Shown piece by piece: positions 24,947 through 33,901 of a DNA stretch of 41,249 nt (the stretch's first letter is position 1; every line of letters starts with the position of its first letter). Location: NCBI GenBank assembly GCA_964510225.1, contig CAZEAN010000052.1:1-41249 (forward strand), read 5' to 3'. A model generated the notes under the pieces. That model worked only from the letters and a program-made list of their open reading frames with translations, had not been told where the DNA came from and did not search any database. Origin of the DNA: CAZEAN01 sp964510225 (lineage in GTDB: Bacteria; Planctomycetota; Planctomycetia; Isosphaerales; Isosphaeraceae). Position numbers and translations under genes: made by a program.

Positions 24947-25000
24947 AACGACGGCGGTACATTGAGCCTGGATGTAACGACAAGGCGATTGGATGACGAA

Positions 25001-25273
25001 TCAACCGCCAGCGATTGCCGGGATGATCCCGATTTCGTCGCCATCCTTCACAGGAGTCTCCAACTCATCCATGAACCGGATGTCTTCGTCATTAAGGTAG
25101 ACATTGACATACTGCTGGAGTTGGTTCTCGTCGGCAAAAATCCGACGATGGAGGTCAGGGTATTGCTGACCGAGATTGTTCAGGACTTGGCCGACAGTGG
25201 TACCTTCGACCTCAACGGTCGCGTTCCCTCCTGCGTTCGGTCGAAGTGGTGTCGGAATGCTGACGGTCGGCAT
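25001..25273 (-). CDS. MoaD/ThiS-like sulfur-carrier protein
   Basis: The 90-residue beta-grasp protein starts MPTVSIPTPLRPNAGG and ends in the required Gly-Gly (IPAIAGG), the site of adenylation and thiocarboxylation. The central LNNLGQQYPDLHRRIF and YVNVYLNDEDIRFMDELETP pattern fits the MoaD/CysO branch. The ATG at 25273 has AGAGGA at proper spacing. An in-frame start at 25348 would add 25 unrelated residues. It lies between thrC and the E1-like gene. Molybdopterin genes are absent, so a role in cysteine, homocysteine or other thiolation chemistry is more likely than molybdopterin synthesis. Partner genes of the CysO type (CysM, Mec) are not in the window. Confidence 0.88.
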   Translation of the reverse strand: MPTVSIPTPLRPNAGGNATVEVEGTTVGQVLNNLGQQYPDLHRRIFADENQLQQYVNVYLNDEDIRFMDELETPVKDGDEIGIIPAIAGG

Positions 25274-25390
25274 GGACGATTCCTCTGTTCCGATCAATCC
25301 TGGCAGAGCCCAGCCCTCCGGTTGTTGAGGGCCAGGTATCTCCGACAAGAAATGATTCTGGTTACAACAATTCTAGAACCGAATAGTTAA

Positions 25391-26665
25391 TCAGGCCCCC
25401 GCAGGAACGAGTTCAGACTCAGCAGGCGCAGTTGCCCCGATCAGCGCCTCAAACTCGGGGAGCTTCGGTGCAATGACAGGCGGTGGTGTCAGTTTATCGA
25501 TAACCGCCTCTTGGGTTTTGAGCCCGTTGCCCGTAATACAGACGACAGTCGAACCATCGCGGTCGATCTTCCCTTGCTCGATCAACTTCTTGGTGACGGC
25601 GAGGGTGACTCCGCCAGCAGTTTCGGTCCAGATCCCTTCGGTTTCGGCGAGCAGTTTCATCGCGTCGATAATCGCGTCGTCATCGACATCTTCGCCCCAA
25701 CCTCCGGTGTCTCGGATCAGCTTCGAGGCGAAGAATCCATCTGCCGGGTCGCCGATTGCCAAGCTTTTAGCAATGGTCGAGGGATTTCGGACGGGTTTGA
25801 CCCGTGAAGCCCCCGACTTGACGGCGTCGGTGATCGGATTACAGCCGGTCGCCTGAGCACCGTACATCCGGGTGGATACGGCGTCGATGATCCCGAGTAT
25901 TTCCAGTTCCTTGAACGATTTGTAAATCTTCCCGATCAAGCTTCCACCAGCCATCGGCGCGACGACATGATCGGGTGCCCGCCAACCGAGATCCTCCGCG
26001 ATCTCGAAGCCCATCGTCTTCGACCCTTCAGCATAGAAGGGGCGGAGGTTGACGTTGACGAAGCCCCAGCCGAATCGGAACGCGATCTGGGAGCAGAGTC
26101 GGTTGACGTGATCGTAGTTCCCTGAGATCGCGACGACCTTGGCACCATAGATCGTTGCGCCCAGCACTTTCCCTTGCTCAAGGTTGTCTGGAATCAAGAC
26201 GTAGGCATCAAGTCCAGCGGCCGACGCATTTGCAGCAACCGAGCCCGCGAGATTTCCAGTGGATGCACAACCGACGGTCTCGAAACCGAATTCGACCGCC
26301 TTCGAGAGTGCGACGGCCACGACTCGATCCTTGAACGAGAGTGTGGGGTGATTGACGGCGTCATTCTTGATGTAGAGTTCCCGGACGCCGAGGGCCTTCG
26401 CCAAGCGGTCAGCCTTGACCAGCGGCGTTCCGCCGTTTTCGAGGCCGACAGTTGGTTCGCCATCGATTGGCAGAAGCTCACGATACCGCCAGAGGTTCCG
26501 AGGTCGATCGATCAGGACTTCGGGATGAAAGACACGTCTAATCGCTTCATAGTCGTACTCGACTTCAAGCGGTCCGAAGTCTTCAGTGCAGAAGTTGAGC
26601 GGTGCCTTCGGATATCTTTTGCCACAGAGGCGGCACTTTAGACCTCGAACGAACGACCGATTCAC
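25391..26665 (-). CDS. thrC: Threonine synthase
   Basis: This 424-residue PLP enzyme converts O-phosphohomoserine to threonine. It has an N-terminal zinc-ribbon-like segment (C11, C14, C26), the PLP lysine K112 in HPTLSFKDRVVAVA, the phosphate-binding SFKD and CASTGNLAGSVAANAS loop, and VVAPMAGGSLIGKIYK. The GTG start is supported by GGGGAGG at 26673-26679. The C-terminal 20 residues are Pro/Ala-rich and unconserved in appearance. thrC is the first gene of the minus-strand cluster with the sulfur carrier, E1 and desulfurase, separated from the carrier by 117 bases. Related PLP enzymes use thiocarboxylated carriers, so a shared sulfur-linked role is possible but not shown. Confidence 0.94.
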   Translation of the reverse strand: MNRSFVRGLKCRLCGKRYPKAPLNFCTEDFGPLEVEYDYEAIRRVFHPEVLIDRPRNLWRYRELLPIDGEPTVGLENGGTPLVKADRLAKALGVRELYIKNDAVNHPTLSFKDRVVAVALSKAVEFGFETVGCASTGNLAGSVAANASAAGLDAYVLIPDNLEQGKVLGATIYGAKVVAISGNYDHVNRLCSQIAFRFGWGFVNVNLRPFYAEGSKTMGFEIAEDLGWRAPDHVVAPMAGGSLIGKIYKSFKELEILGIIDAVSTRMYGAQATGCNPITDAVKSGASRVKPVRNPSTIAKSLAIGDPADGFFASKLIRDTGGWGEDVDDDAIIDAMKLLAETEGIWTETAGGVTLAVTKKLIEQGKIDRDGSTVVCITGNGLKTQEAVIDKLTPPPVIAPKLPEFEALIGATAPAESELVPAGA

Positions 26666-27084
26666 TGAGCATCCTCCCCAGATCGAAGCAATACGACTCA
26701 GGTGACCTACTGAATCGGCTCATACTTCGAATTGAGCTGAATTCAGAGGACGGAAAACGGAAACCCGCAGTGGCAGTCATCCGATCCGAGAGTCTGAGGG
26801 CGGGACAATGTAGCACGACCCGCAAGGGTGGGAGTCAGTTGGGTAGGCTGGTGCTCGATGTCTTTAGATGTGGAGCCCTGGTTGTTCGGGTCCCCATCGA
26901 AGGTCATCTCATCTGTCCCAATCAGCCGGTCCAAAACCGGTTGGGGGGGAATTAGCACCAGCATTCGCCTTGATTGACGAATCGGTTGCTGTGGCGTCGA
27001 CGGGCCCGTCCCTCAGCCACTCTGGATAAGATGCTTGCCAAATTGAGAATGTCCATTGAAGTTACTCACGGAACCAGCCTCTCG
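26666..27084. other. Gap of 419 bases upstream of thrC
   Basis: It holds the thrC promoter and leader and the end of the acyltransferase gene. No recognisable threonine attenuator peptide or T-box is seen. A short hairpin (ccggt / accgg) lies near 26928-26942. No gene is supported. Confidence 0.4.
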
Positions 27085-28248
27085 TCAAGTCGCAGCCTTC
27101 ATCGAGAGCAGGGATGGTCCGGGTTTCTCCGAATCTGCCATCCGTGCTCGATCGACTACCGGTCGTCGTGGGTCGCTCGTCGGCCATTCGAAGAGGAACT
27201 TGATTCCGAACCTCTTGCAACACGCAACCAAGACCAACGGTCCGACCAGTCCTGCGATCGAGCAGAGTCCGAGAAAGAGGCTTAGTTCGGTCAGGCCGAG
27301 GACCTTCTGCAGGAAGATCCGGGTCGCCACTGCGGCGTAACCACTTGCGAGGTAGATCTGAAGCGAGTGTTGTCCAAGGTATCGACAGCAAGACGCGAGG
27401 TGTCGGCACCGGTCGACGAGGAGGGCGATACTAAACATCCCGGCACTCCCCGTCATCGCTGGGACTAGACTAAGTCCTGGCTGCTGATCCCAACCAACTC
27501 CGACCGACAACTTCATCAGTCCGAACATCGCGGGGCCAACTACAAGAAGCCGACTGAGTGTCATCCACCCTCTGATTCGTTCTAAGTGGTCTGCGACGAC
27601 GAGGCCGATTCCGAAGAAAATCGCGTACTGAGCCACGAGATCGATCAAAATCGGACCGGGACCAAGAAAGCCGTTCATGAGGAAGAGGAGACCAGAAGCA
27701 ACGAGGAACGAGATCCGATGATCACCTCGGCTCATCCAGGCTCCGTACCCGACCATCACCAAGAAGAGTACATAAAGGAACCAGACTCCTTGAAGGGGAT
27801 CGATCAAGAGCTTCAGCGGTCCCCAGGGATCAGGAGTGGTGTTGGTCAGGCTCGAACCAAGTTGATGGATCCCCCAACCCATCAAGGACCAGAGCAAGTA
27901 TGGGTACAAGAGGGTCCGTGTTTTTGCTCCGAGGAACCTTGGGATCCCCTTCCGGATCGAACGCGCTGCGAAGAATCCGGAGGCCAGGAACATCGCCGGC
28001 ATCCGGAACGTGTAGAGCGTTTTGTAGAGGCTCCAGAGCCAATCCTGGTCCCGCTCGGAGACGAACGAAGCCATGGCAAGACCACCGATCACGTGACCGA
28101 TAACGACCAAGGTGATCGAGAGCCCTCGGAAGGTATCAACCCAAGTGACTCGCGGCTTCCTGCTTGGTTTCAGCATGGAGCCGCTTGGATCCATACTCGC
28201 AGCGTGAGCCAAATGCTGCGGGTCGGAAGAAAGGGTTGCTGCGTTCAT
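27085..28248 (-). CDS. Acyltransferase family 3 membrane protein
   Basis: The 387-residue protein is an integral membrane O-acyltransferase of the kind that decorates surface sugars, peptidoglycan or lipids. It has about ten hydrophobic segments and the N-terminal signature WVDTFRGLSITLVVIGHVIGG, with the conserved Arg and His, then YTFRMPAMFLASGFFAARSI. A soluble N-terminal tail (about 30 residues) and a charged C-terminal tail flank the membrane part. The ATG at 28248 has GGGAG at about ten bases. Substrate cannot be inferred. Its neighbours (thrC, putA) are unrelated. Confidence 0.85.
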   Translation of the reverse strand: MNAATLSSDPQHLAHAASMDPSGSMLKPSRKPRVTWVDTFRGLSITLVVIGHVIGGLAMASFVSERDQDWLWSLYKTLYTFRMPAMFLASGFFAARSIRKGIPRFLGAKTRTLLYPYLLWSLMGWGIHQLGSSLTNTTPDPWGPLKLLIDPLQGVWFLYVLFLVMVGYGAWMSRGDHRISFLVASGLLFLMNGFLGPGPILIDLVAQYAIFFGIGLVVADHLERIRGWMTLSRLLVVGPAMFGLMKLSVGVGWDQQPGLSLVPAMTGSAGMFSIALLVDRCRHLASCCRYLGQHSLQIYLASGYAAVATRIFLQKVLGLTELSLFLGLCSIAGLVGPLVLVACCKRFGIKFLFEWPTSDPRRPVVDRARMADSEKPGPSLLSMKAAT

Positions 28249-28516
28249 GAGGTCGATCTCCCTATCGAGACCCCAGTTGGTGCTAACTCGAATCGCATTT
28301 GGTGTGATCCATCACGGTGTTGGCCCGCAACGGTAGCTCGACTCGAGGATCCTGTCGAGCCGAACAGGACCGACGATCTCTTCGCTTTCTTGACCTTGAT
28401 CCGCGCCGAACCTCGAGGGTCTGGATAGAATATTAGTTGGGGAGGTGTTGGAGGTTGGGATGACTCGACAGTTGGGTAATCTCCCGCTCTGATTCCATCG
28501 TTTTGGAGCGTTTGCC

Positions 28517-31500
28517 ATGATTTCTTTAAACCCAAGCCAGATTGAATCGACAAACTTGGCGGTCATCGAATCTCGGACGCTTGAGATCGGTCGTGAACTC
28601 TTCCGACGGATCGGTCGCGGTCCGTCGCCGCTCCAGCGCGCATGGTGGGATGATCGCTTGATGGATCTGACGATGGACCGTCCGGAAGTGAAGGTTCAGC
28701 TCTTCCGGTTCATCGACGCCCTTCCAACATTAAAGGAGCCTAGTTCGGTCCGCCGTCACCTGACTGAATATCTCGGCGAGGCCGGGACTCATGTGCCACC
28801 GATCGTAAAGCTCCCGACTGCCGCGTTGTCGCAGGGTGGCCCGACGGGTGATCAACTCTTGGCAACCCTCGCTCGGACCGCGGCGACTCGGATGGGAAGG
28901 CGGTTTATTGCCGGATCAACACCCGCCGAAGCCTTTCAGACCGTCCTCGGATTGCGTCGGCAGCGCTTTGCGTTTACGGCAGACCTGCTTGGCGAAGCGG
29001 TGATCACCGAAGCCGAGGCGGAGGCCTATCAAGAGACCTGCCTCCAATTGCTCAGCGAACTCAGTGTGCCGCTGCAAGACGAGCCTGAGATTGCCCAGAT
29101 CGATCGGGATAGTGACGGTCCGATCCCTCGAGCAAATCTCTCCGTCAAACTAACAAGTCTGACGGCCCGTTTTGACCCAATGGCGCAACAAGCAACGACC
29201 GAGCGGGTCCTCAATCGCCTCCGACCGATCCTCCGAACTGCGATGGAGGTCGGTGCCTTCGTCAATGTCGACATGGAACAGGAGGCTTACAAGGAACTGG
29301 CGTCCGAAATTGTTAAGCGAGTGTTGATAGAGCCGGAATTCCGCGCGTATCCGCACTTCGGAATCGTCTGCCAGGCTTATCTTCGAGATGCGGAGGATGA
29401 TCTCCAGAAGCTCCGAGACTGGGCGATGGCGCGGGGGACGCCGATCACGGTCCGACTCGTGAAAGGTGCCTACTGGGATTACGAAGTGCTCCATGCAACG
29501 AAGCTTGGTTGGCCGATCCCGGTCTATACCTCGAAGTGGGAGTCCGATGCGTCCTTCGAGCGTTGCACCAAGTTCCTGATGGAGAATCGCGATTACCTCA
29601 GGACGGCTCTGGGCAGTCACAACATTCGGAGCCTCGCTCATGGGATCGCCGTCGCGGAAGCAATGGGAATGCCGATTGATAGCTTCGAACTTCAAGTCCT
29701 CCACGGAATGGGAGACGTAATTGGACGGGCACTGATGCGTCGAGGGCACCGTGTCCGCGTCTACTCGCCCTATGGTGCGATGCTACCCGGGATGGCGTAC
29801 CTTGTCCGTCGGCTCTTGGAAAACACCTCAAATGAGTCATTCCTCAAAGTGAGTTCGCACGGTGACGCCACTGTAAACGACCTACTCCGTAATCCTGAGG
29901 AGATCGGATCCATGAAGACGAGAGAACGACGGACCCGATCGGCTGATGATCTGGTCACCTCACTTCCTCCGTTTGCCAACCAACCACCGGTCGACTTTTC
30001 GGTCCCGGAGAACCAGGTGCGGATGAGCAACGCCCTCGGATCGGTCCATGGGGAGTTGGGGCGGGACTATCCGATTTTGATCGGCAATCGTTCGGTCTCC
30101 ACAGAGAATCAACTGACTTCGGAATCACCGAACGACACATCGATCATCGTAGGTCGATCGTCGATGGCAACCCGCAATCATGCTCATGAAGCGGTTGGAA
30201 TTGCTCAATCAGCCGTCGACGATTGGTCGTCCACCTCTGTGGAGACCAGGGCGAACGTCTTGAGGAAGGCGGCCCAACTTTTCCGCGACCGCTTATTCGA
30301 ACTTGCGGCTTGGCAGGTGATCGAATGTGGCAAACCCTGGAATGAAGCGACTGCTGACGTCGACGAGGCGATCGACTTCTGTGAGTTTTATGCTCGCCAG
30401 ATGCTCGAACTTGCAATACCGCTTGCTGTTGATGTTGCCGGAGAGACCAATCGGCTCGAATACTTCGGCCGAGGAGTCACTGTGGTGATCCCGCCCTGGA
30501 ACTTCCCGATGGCGATCCCCTGTGGGATGGTTGCGGCGGCGCTGGTCAGTGGTTGTCCGGTGATTCTGAAGCCTGCCGAGCAATCGACAATCTGTGCCTG
30601 GCAGATTGTCCAGGTTCTCCGAGAAGCCGGAGTTCCCCCTGATGTCTTGCAGTTCCTTCCAGGCATCGGTGAAGAGGTCGGAGCAGCCTTGGTCGACGAC
30701 CCCAGAGTCGCGGTCATTGCATTCACGGGATCGAAAGAAGTTGGGCTTTCAATCTACCGGACCGCTGCCGACACCAAGCCTGGCCAATCCCATGTTAAAA
30801 GAGTCATCGCCGAGATGGGGGGCAAGAATGCAATAATTGTCGATGATGACGCCGACCTCGATGAGGCCGTAGTGGGCGTTCTTTACAGTGCCTTCGGTTA
30901 CGCAGGACAAAAGTGCTCAGCAGGATCACGGGCGATCGTTTTAGAAGGGGTCTATGACGCCTTTCTTGCTCGGCTTAGTGAGGCTCTGAAGTCTTGGCCG
31001 GTCGGGTCTGCGGAAGATCCTGACACTGCAATCCCGCCAGTAATTAGCGCCGAGTCACGCAACCGTATCGAGCAATACAAGCAAATCGCTGCGAGCGAAG
31101 GGCGTGTTGTGGCAGATTTAGAGATCGGGGACCTCCGCGAAAAGGGACATTACGTCGGTCCATTGATTGTTGCCGATGTTGATCCCCAATCCAGAATTGC
31201 CCAAGAAGAAGTTTTTGGTCCCATTCTCGCAGTCTTGAAAGCAAAAGACCTCGATGAAGCGCTTGAGATCGCTAATGGTGTCGAATACGCCTTGACTGGA
31301 GGGCTCTATTCGAGAAGCCCCAAACACATTCAACAAGTGAAGGATCGTTTCCGCGTTGGTAATCTTTACATCAATCGTTCTTGCGCAGGAGCTTTAGTGA
31401 ATCGACAGCCCTTCGGCGGGTTCAAGCTCTCCGGAATCGGTACTAAAGCGGGTGGCCGAGACTACCTCCTGGAGTTTCTTCTTGCCCGGAATGTCACGGA

Positions 31501-31582
31501 GAACACCATGCGTCGTGGGTTCGCGCCCGAAATTGATGAGCTAACCGTTCCCTCTGGGGCGAGCTTGCCGTCAGATGATTGA
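28517..31582 (+). CDS. putA: Bifunctional proline dehydrogenase / P5C dehydrogenase
   Basis: The 1021-residue enzyme oxidises proline to glutamate in two steps. The FAD-dependent PRODH barrel covers about residues 130-440, with VNVDMEQEAYKELASEIV and RLVKGAYWDYEV. The NAD-dependent aldehyde dehydrogenase part covers about 530-1000, with VIPPWNFPMAIPCG, FTGSKEVGLSIYRTA, the general base E766 in EMGGKNAII and the nucleophile C800 in GYAGQKCSAGSRAI. It lacks the ribbon-helix-helix DNA-binding domain of E. coli PutA, so it is the enzyme-only form. Length is normal for that form. ATG 28517 is preceded by TGGAGC at about ten bases. Confidence 0.95.
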   Translation: MISLNPSQIESTNLAVIESRTLEIGRELFRRIGRGPSPLQRAWWDDRLMDLTMDRPEVKVQLFRFIDALPTLKEPSSVRRHLTEYLGEAGTHVPPIVKLPTAALSQGGPTGDQLLATLARTAATRMGRRFIAGSTPAEAFQTVLGLRRQRFAFTADLLGEAVITEAEAEAYQETCLQLLSELSVPLQDEPEIAQIDRDSDGPIPRANLSVKLTSLTARFDPMAQQATTERVLNRLRPILRTAMEVGAFVNVDMEQEAYKELASEIVKRVLIEPEFRAYPHFGIVCQAYLRDAEDDLQKLRDWAMARGTPITVRLVKGAYWDYEVLHATKLGWPIPVYTSKWESDASFERCTKFLMENRDYLRTALGSHNIRSLAHGIAVAEAMGMPIDSFELQVLHGMGDVIGRALMRRGHRVRVYSPYGAMLPGMAYLVRRLLENTSNESFLKVSSHGDATVNDLLRNPEEIGSMKTRERRTRSADDLVTSLPPFANQPPVDFSVPENQVRMSNALGSVHGELGRDYPILIGNRSVSTENQLTSESPNDTSIIVGRSSMATRNHAHEAVGIAQSAVDDWSSTSVETRANVLRKAAQLFRDRLFELAAWQVIECGKPWNEATADVDEAIDFCEFYARQMLELAIPLAVDVAGETNRLEYFGRGVTVVIPPWNFPMAIPCGMVAAALVSGCPVILKPAEQSTICAWQIVQVLREAGVPPDVLQFLPGIGEEVGAALVDDPRVAVIAFTGSKEVGLSIYRTAADTKPGQSHVKRVIAEMGGKNAIIVDDDADLDEAVVGVLYSAFGYAGQKCSAGSRAIVLEGVYDAFLARLSEALKSWPVGSAEDPDTAIPPVISAESRNRIEQYKQIAASEGRVVADLEIGDLREKGHYVGPLIVADVDPQSRIAQEEVFGPILAVLKAKDLDEALEIANGVEYALTGGLYSRSPKHIQQVKDRFRVGNLYINRSCAGALVNRQPFGGFKLSGIGTKAGGRDYLLEFLLARNVTENTMRRGFAPEIDELTVPSGASLPSDD

Positions 31583-31596
31583 GTGAGCCGCCGACC

Positions 31597-32073
31597 TCAC
31601 GATGCCTGTGAACAGATTGGACGGCTGAATCGACCCCGGATCGGACGTTCGAGAGCTTCGTAATCTCGGTATCGGAGCACGAAATCCTGATGCCGTAGAT
31701 TCGTTTCGACCAGGAGTTCGTTGACCCCAGCGAGACTAGTATCAACGACCATTTCAATTCCGTAATATCGTCCAAACGGCGGGATCGCGCCACGCTCGCA
31801 GTCCTTAAAGATCTCAGCGACTTCCAGAATCGTCGCGAGTCTGATCCGTTCTACATTCAAGAGTTCTGCAAGAGCTCCTAACAAGACCCAACGAGTACTT
31901 GGCAATACTGCTAAGACAACCCGATCCCACGTATGGACTAAGACGGCCTTCGCGACCCGGTCACCGGGTATCCCAATACTCCCCGCGCGTCGCGAGGCTG
32001 ACGACTGGGGACGGTGCAAAATCGATCGAAACGGAACACGATGGTGGAGGAGGTACGACTGAATGCAGATCAT
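31597..32073 (-). CDS. YbaK/EbsC-family aminoacyl-tRNA editing protein
   Basis: The 158-residue stand-alone domain resembles YbaK/ProX proteins that hydrolyse mischarged tRNA. Visible are VPFRSILHRPQSSASRRAGS, the RVAKAVLVHTWDRVVLAVLP segment with the conserved Lys, RLATILEVAEIFKDCERGAIPPFG with the glycine-rich PPFG loop, and EMVVDTSLAG. It ends RDYEALERPIRGRF. It converges with putA with 14 bases between the stops. No tRNA synthetase is nearby. The start ATG has no obvious ribosome-binding site, so the N-terminus is provisional. Confidence 0.82.
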   Translation of the reverse strand: MICIQSYLLHHRVPFRSILHRPQSSASRRAGSIGIPGDRVAKAVLVHTWDRVVLAVLPSTRWVLLGALAELLNVERIRLATILEVAEIFKDCERGAIPPFGRYYGIEMVVDTSLAGVNELLVETNLRHQDFVLRYRDYEALERPIRGRFSRPICSQAS

Positions 32074-32210
32074 AGACCCAAACTCCCGGACATGAATTGC
32101 TGACCATTTAGATAATATAGGATGTTTGGGTAATATGCAAAAATTCGATTGCTGTTATTGGGGCAATCAGATGCTCCGTTTGGGTTGTCTGAAATGTTTC
32201 GGCCGTTCGT

Positions 32211-32609
32211 TTAGTCGAGGTCCGGCTTGGGCTGGGCGTCGAGGACCTGTTCTACTTGCCGGACGAGCTTCTCCATCGCAAATGGTTTGCGGATATAACC
32301 TTGGACGCCCAGGAACTCAGCATATGCCCGGTGCCGGCTACCTTCATTCGCTGTAATCATAATCGTTGGGATCAAGCCTTCGGGACGCGCCCGGAGTTTT
32401 TCCAAGACGAGAAAACCGCTCTTTTTGGGCATCATCATGTCAAGAATCACGAGGTCGGGTTCCTCGCGTTCGGCGCTATTGAGCCCCGCGTTGCCGTCGC
32501 GGGCAACGAGGACGCGATAGCCTTTGCCCTCAAGGACGGTCCGCATGGAGTCGATGATTTCGGGATCGTCGTCGACGAGCAGGATGGTTTTGTTGCGGGT
32601 CGCTGGCAT
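32211..32609 (-). CDS. Single-domain response regulator (CheY-like)
   Basis: This 132-residue receiver domain has the acidic pair in LLVDDDPEIID, the phosphoacceptor Asp in VILDMMMPKKSG, the switch Thr in IMITAN and the conserved Lys in YIRKPF. There is no output domain, so it acts by protein interaction or phosphotransfer. No histidine kinase is next to it. An ATG at 32609 is preferred (GGAG nine bases upstream). One at 32630 would add seven residues. Confidence 0.92.
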   Translation of the reverse strand: MPATRNKTILLVDDDPEIIDSMRTVLEGKGYRVLVARDGNAGLNSAEREEPDLVILDMMMPKKSGFLVLEKLRARPEGLIPTIMITANEGSRHRAYAEFLGVQGYIRKPFAMEKLVRQVEQVLDAQPKPDLD

Positions 32610-33089
32610 GTTGGGAAACTCCGAGCACAACCGCAGTAGAGGCCAGCTTGAGTGCCGACGACTTCGCGGTATCTGGTTGCCTATCTTAGATTTTGTCCGT
32701 CGAATCGCAAGTTGCTGATGAAGCGTTTGGTGGTTGGATTGGAGCCCTGGCTGTTCGATTCTGAGAGTTCTCCGGGCGATGACAACGTCCTTGATTGCTC
32801 CAGAGGGGCGTTCGGAGTCCTGGGTCCAATCCCGAGGGCAACTCCAGAGTCTGAGCTTGAGGCGGGTTCCAACGAGAGAACTGGAGAGTTATCGTAAGGT
32901 TGGACTCGCGAGATTCACCACCATGGTTGCGTCACCACGACAAACTCGGGCAACAACTAACGAGGTGAAGGTGGGGACTCGACCAAATCGAGAGAATTGG
33001 GTTCAGTCGAAGCAAGGAAAGCGACTCTGAATCGTCCTTACGAAGTCTTGTCTCAAAAACCGACTCAGTAATCTTGGAGGAATCCGGAC
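32610..33089. other. Divergent gap of 480 bases, no gene seen
   Basis: Open frames here (for example 32652-32897) have no ribosome-binding site or domain. The region must carry the promoters for the response regulator and for the exported protein at 33090. I cannot point to a convincing promoter. TTGGAGGA just before 33090 is the ribosome-binding site of that gene. Confidence 0.4.
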
Positions 33090-33734
33090 ATGTATGCGAG
33101 CATCGGGGTTGTATCGTTTACCGTTGCGTTGATGTTCCCAAGTGCCCCCAACCTCGACCAACGGGCTCGGACCGAAGATGGTCGCGTCGTCATCCTTCGT
33201 GATGATGGTACTTGGGTCTATGCCGAAGAGATGAAGGAAACCCGGGGTGAGGCGGCGGCGCTGAAGGTTTATAGCAAATCCCCGAACGCTCGAAAGCAGT
33301 ATCAAGGCCGACGTGGGACCTTTGCCCTTTATCTGGAGCCGGGCGTCTGGCTAGAGCTGAATGAGCAGATCAATCCCGATGCCGAAGTGTCGTTCAGACA
33401 CCGCGATGGCGATACGTTGGTTATGGTGATTGCCGAGCGACTGCAGATTCCACTTCAAACGCTGAAACAGATCGCAATTGATAATGCGAAGGCAGGGTCC
33501 GATCGTGTTGAGGTTGTCTCTGAAGAGATGCGGATGGTGAATGGCAATGAGATTCTCTGCTTGAAGATGAATCTTGAGACCCAGGGAATCCAGTTCACCT
33601 TTTACAACTATTACTACTCTGGTCCTGAAGGCGCGATCCAAGTGGTGACTTGGACCGGTAGCAATCTCTTCCGAGAGTTCGAACAGGATATGTCGAACCT
33701 TTTGAATGGCTTTGTCGTGCAGGGACAAGAGTAG
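33090..33734 (+). CDS. Small exported protein of unknown function
   Basis: The 214-residue protein starts with a short hydrophobic export segment (MYASIGVVSFTVALMFPSAP). Next comes a segment RARTEDGRVVILRDDGTWVYAEE, a motif seen in small bacterial exported proteins of unknown function. The remainder (YQGRRGTFALYLEPGVWLEL to the end) looks like one alpha/beta domain with LQIPLQTLKQIAIDNAK and a YYYSGPEGAIQVVTWTG core. I do not recognise an enzyme family. The ATG at 33090 has TTGGAGGA at good spacing. The PVC-type dehydrogenase follows 167 bases later. Confidence 0.8.
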   Translation: MYASIGVVSFTVALMFPSAPNLDQRARTEDGRVVILRDDGTWVYAEEMKETRGEAAALKVYSKSPNARKQYQGRRGTFALYLEPGVWLELNEQINPDAEVSFRHRDGDTLVMVIAERLQIPLQTLKQIAIDNAKAGSDRVEVVSEEMRMVNGNEILCLKMNLETQGIQFTFYNYYYSGPEGAIQVVTWTGSNLFREFEQDMSNLLNGFVVQGQE

Positions 33735-33765
33735 GCGACCTCGCTTCGGGGCTGCCTCGCTCTAG

Positions 33766-33852
33766 GAGCGGTCAGAAGCGCTGGGGTATACTCGGGCTTA
33801 ACTGAAGCCAATCCCCAACATCGTGACCGCTCAACGAGTCGTGGGAGCGGTC
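33766..33852 (+). promoter_or_regulatory. Mutually exclusive hairpins upstream of the PVC-type dehydrogenase
   Basis: The octamer gagcggtc occurs at 33766-33773 and 33845-33852, and its complement gaccgctc at 33825-33832. The middle copy can pair with either flanking copy, giving two alternative structures. A smaller hairpin (ggctt / aagcc) and a possible minus-10 TATACT (33788-33793) lie between. The layout resembles an attenuator or a set of binding half-sites, and function is not shown. Confidence 0.4.
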
Positions 33853-33901
33853 TTGATGATTCGCCCGCTTGCTCCCTGGACTGTGTGAGGCTACCCAGAC
33901 A

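Noticed and set aside
24569..25390. 273-codon plus-strand frame opposite the sulfur-carrier and E1 genes
   Set aside because: It is the antisense of two clear genes. Long antisense frames are common at this GC content.
27586..28428. 280-codon plus-strand frame opposite the acyltransferase
   Set aside because: Highly charged antisense translation of a membrane protein gene, with no domain.
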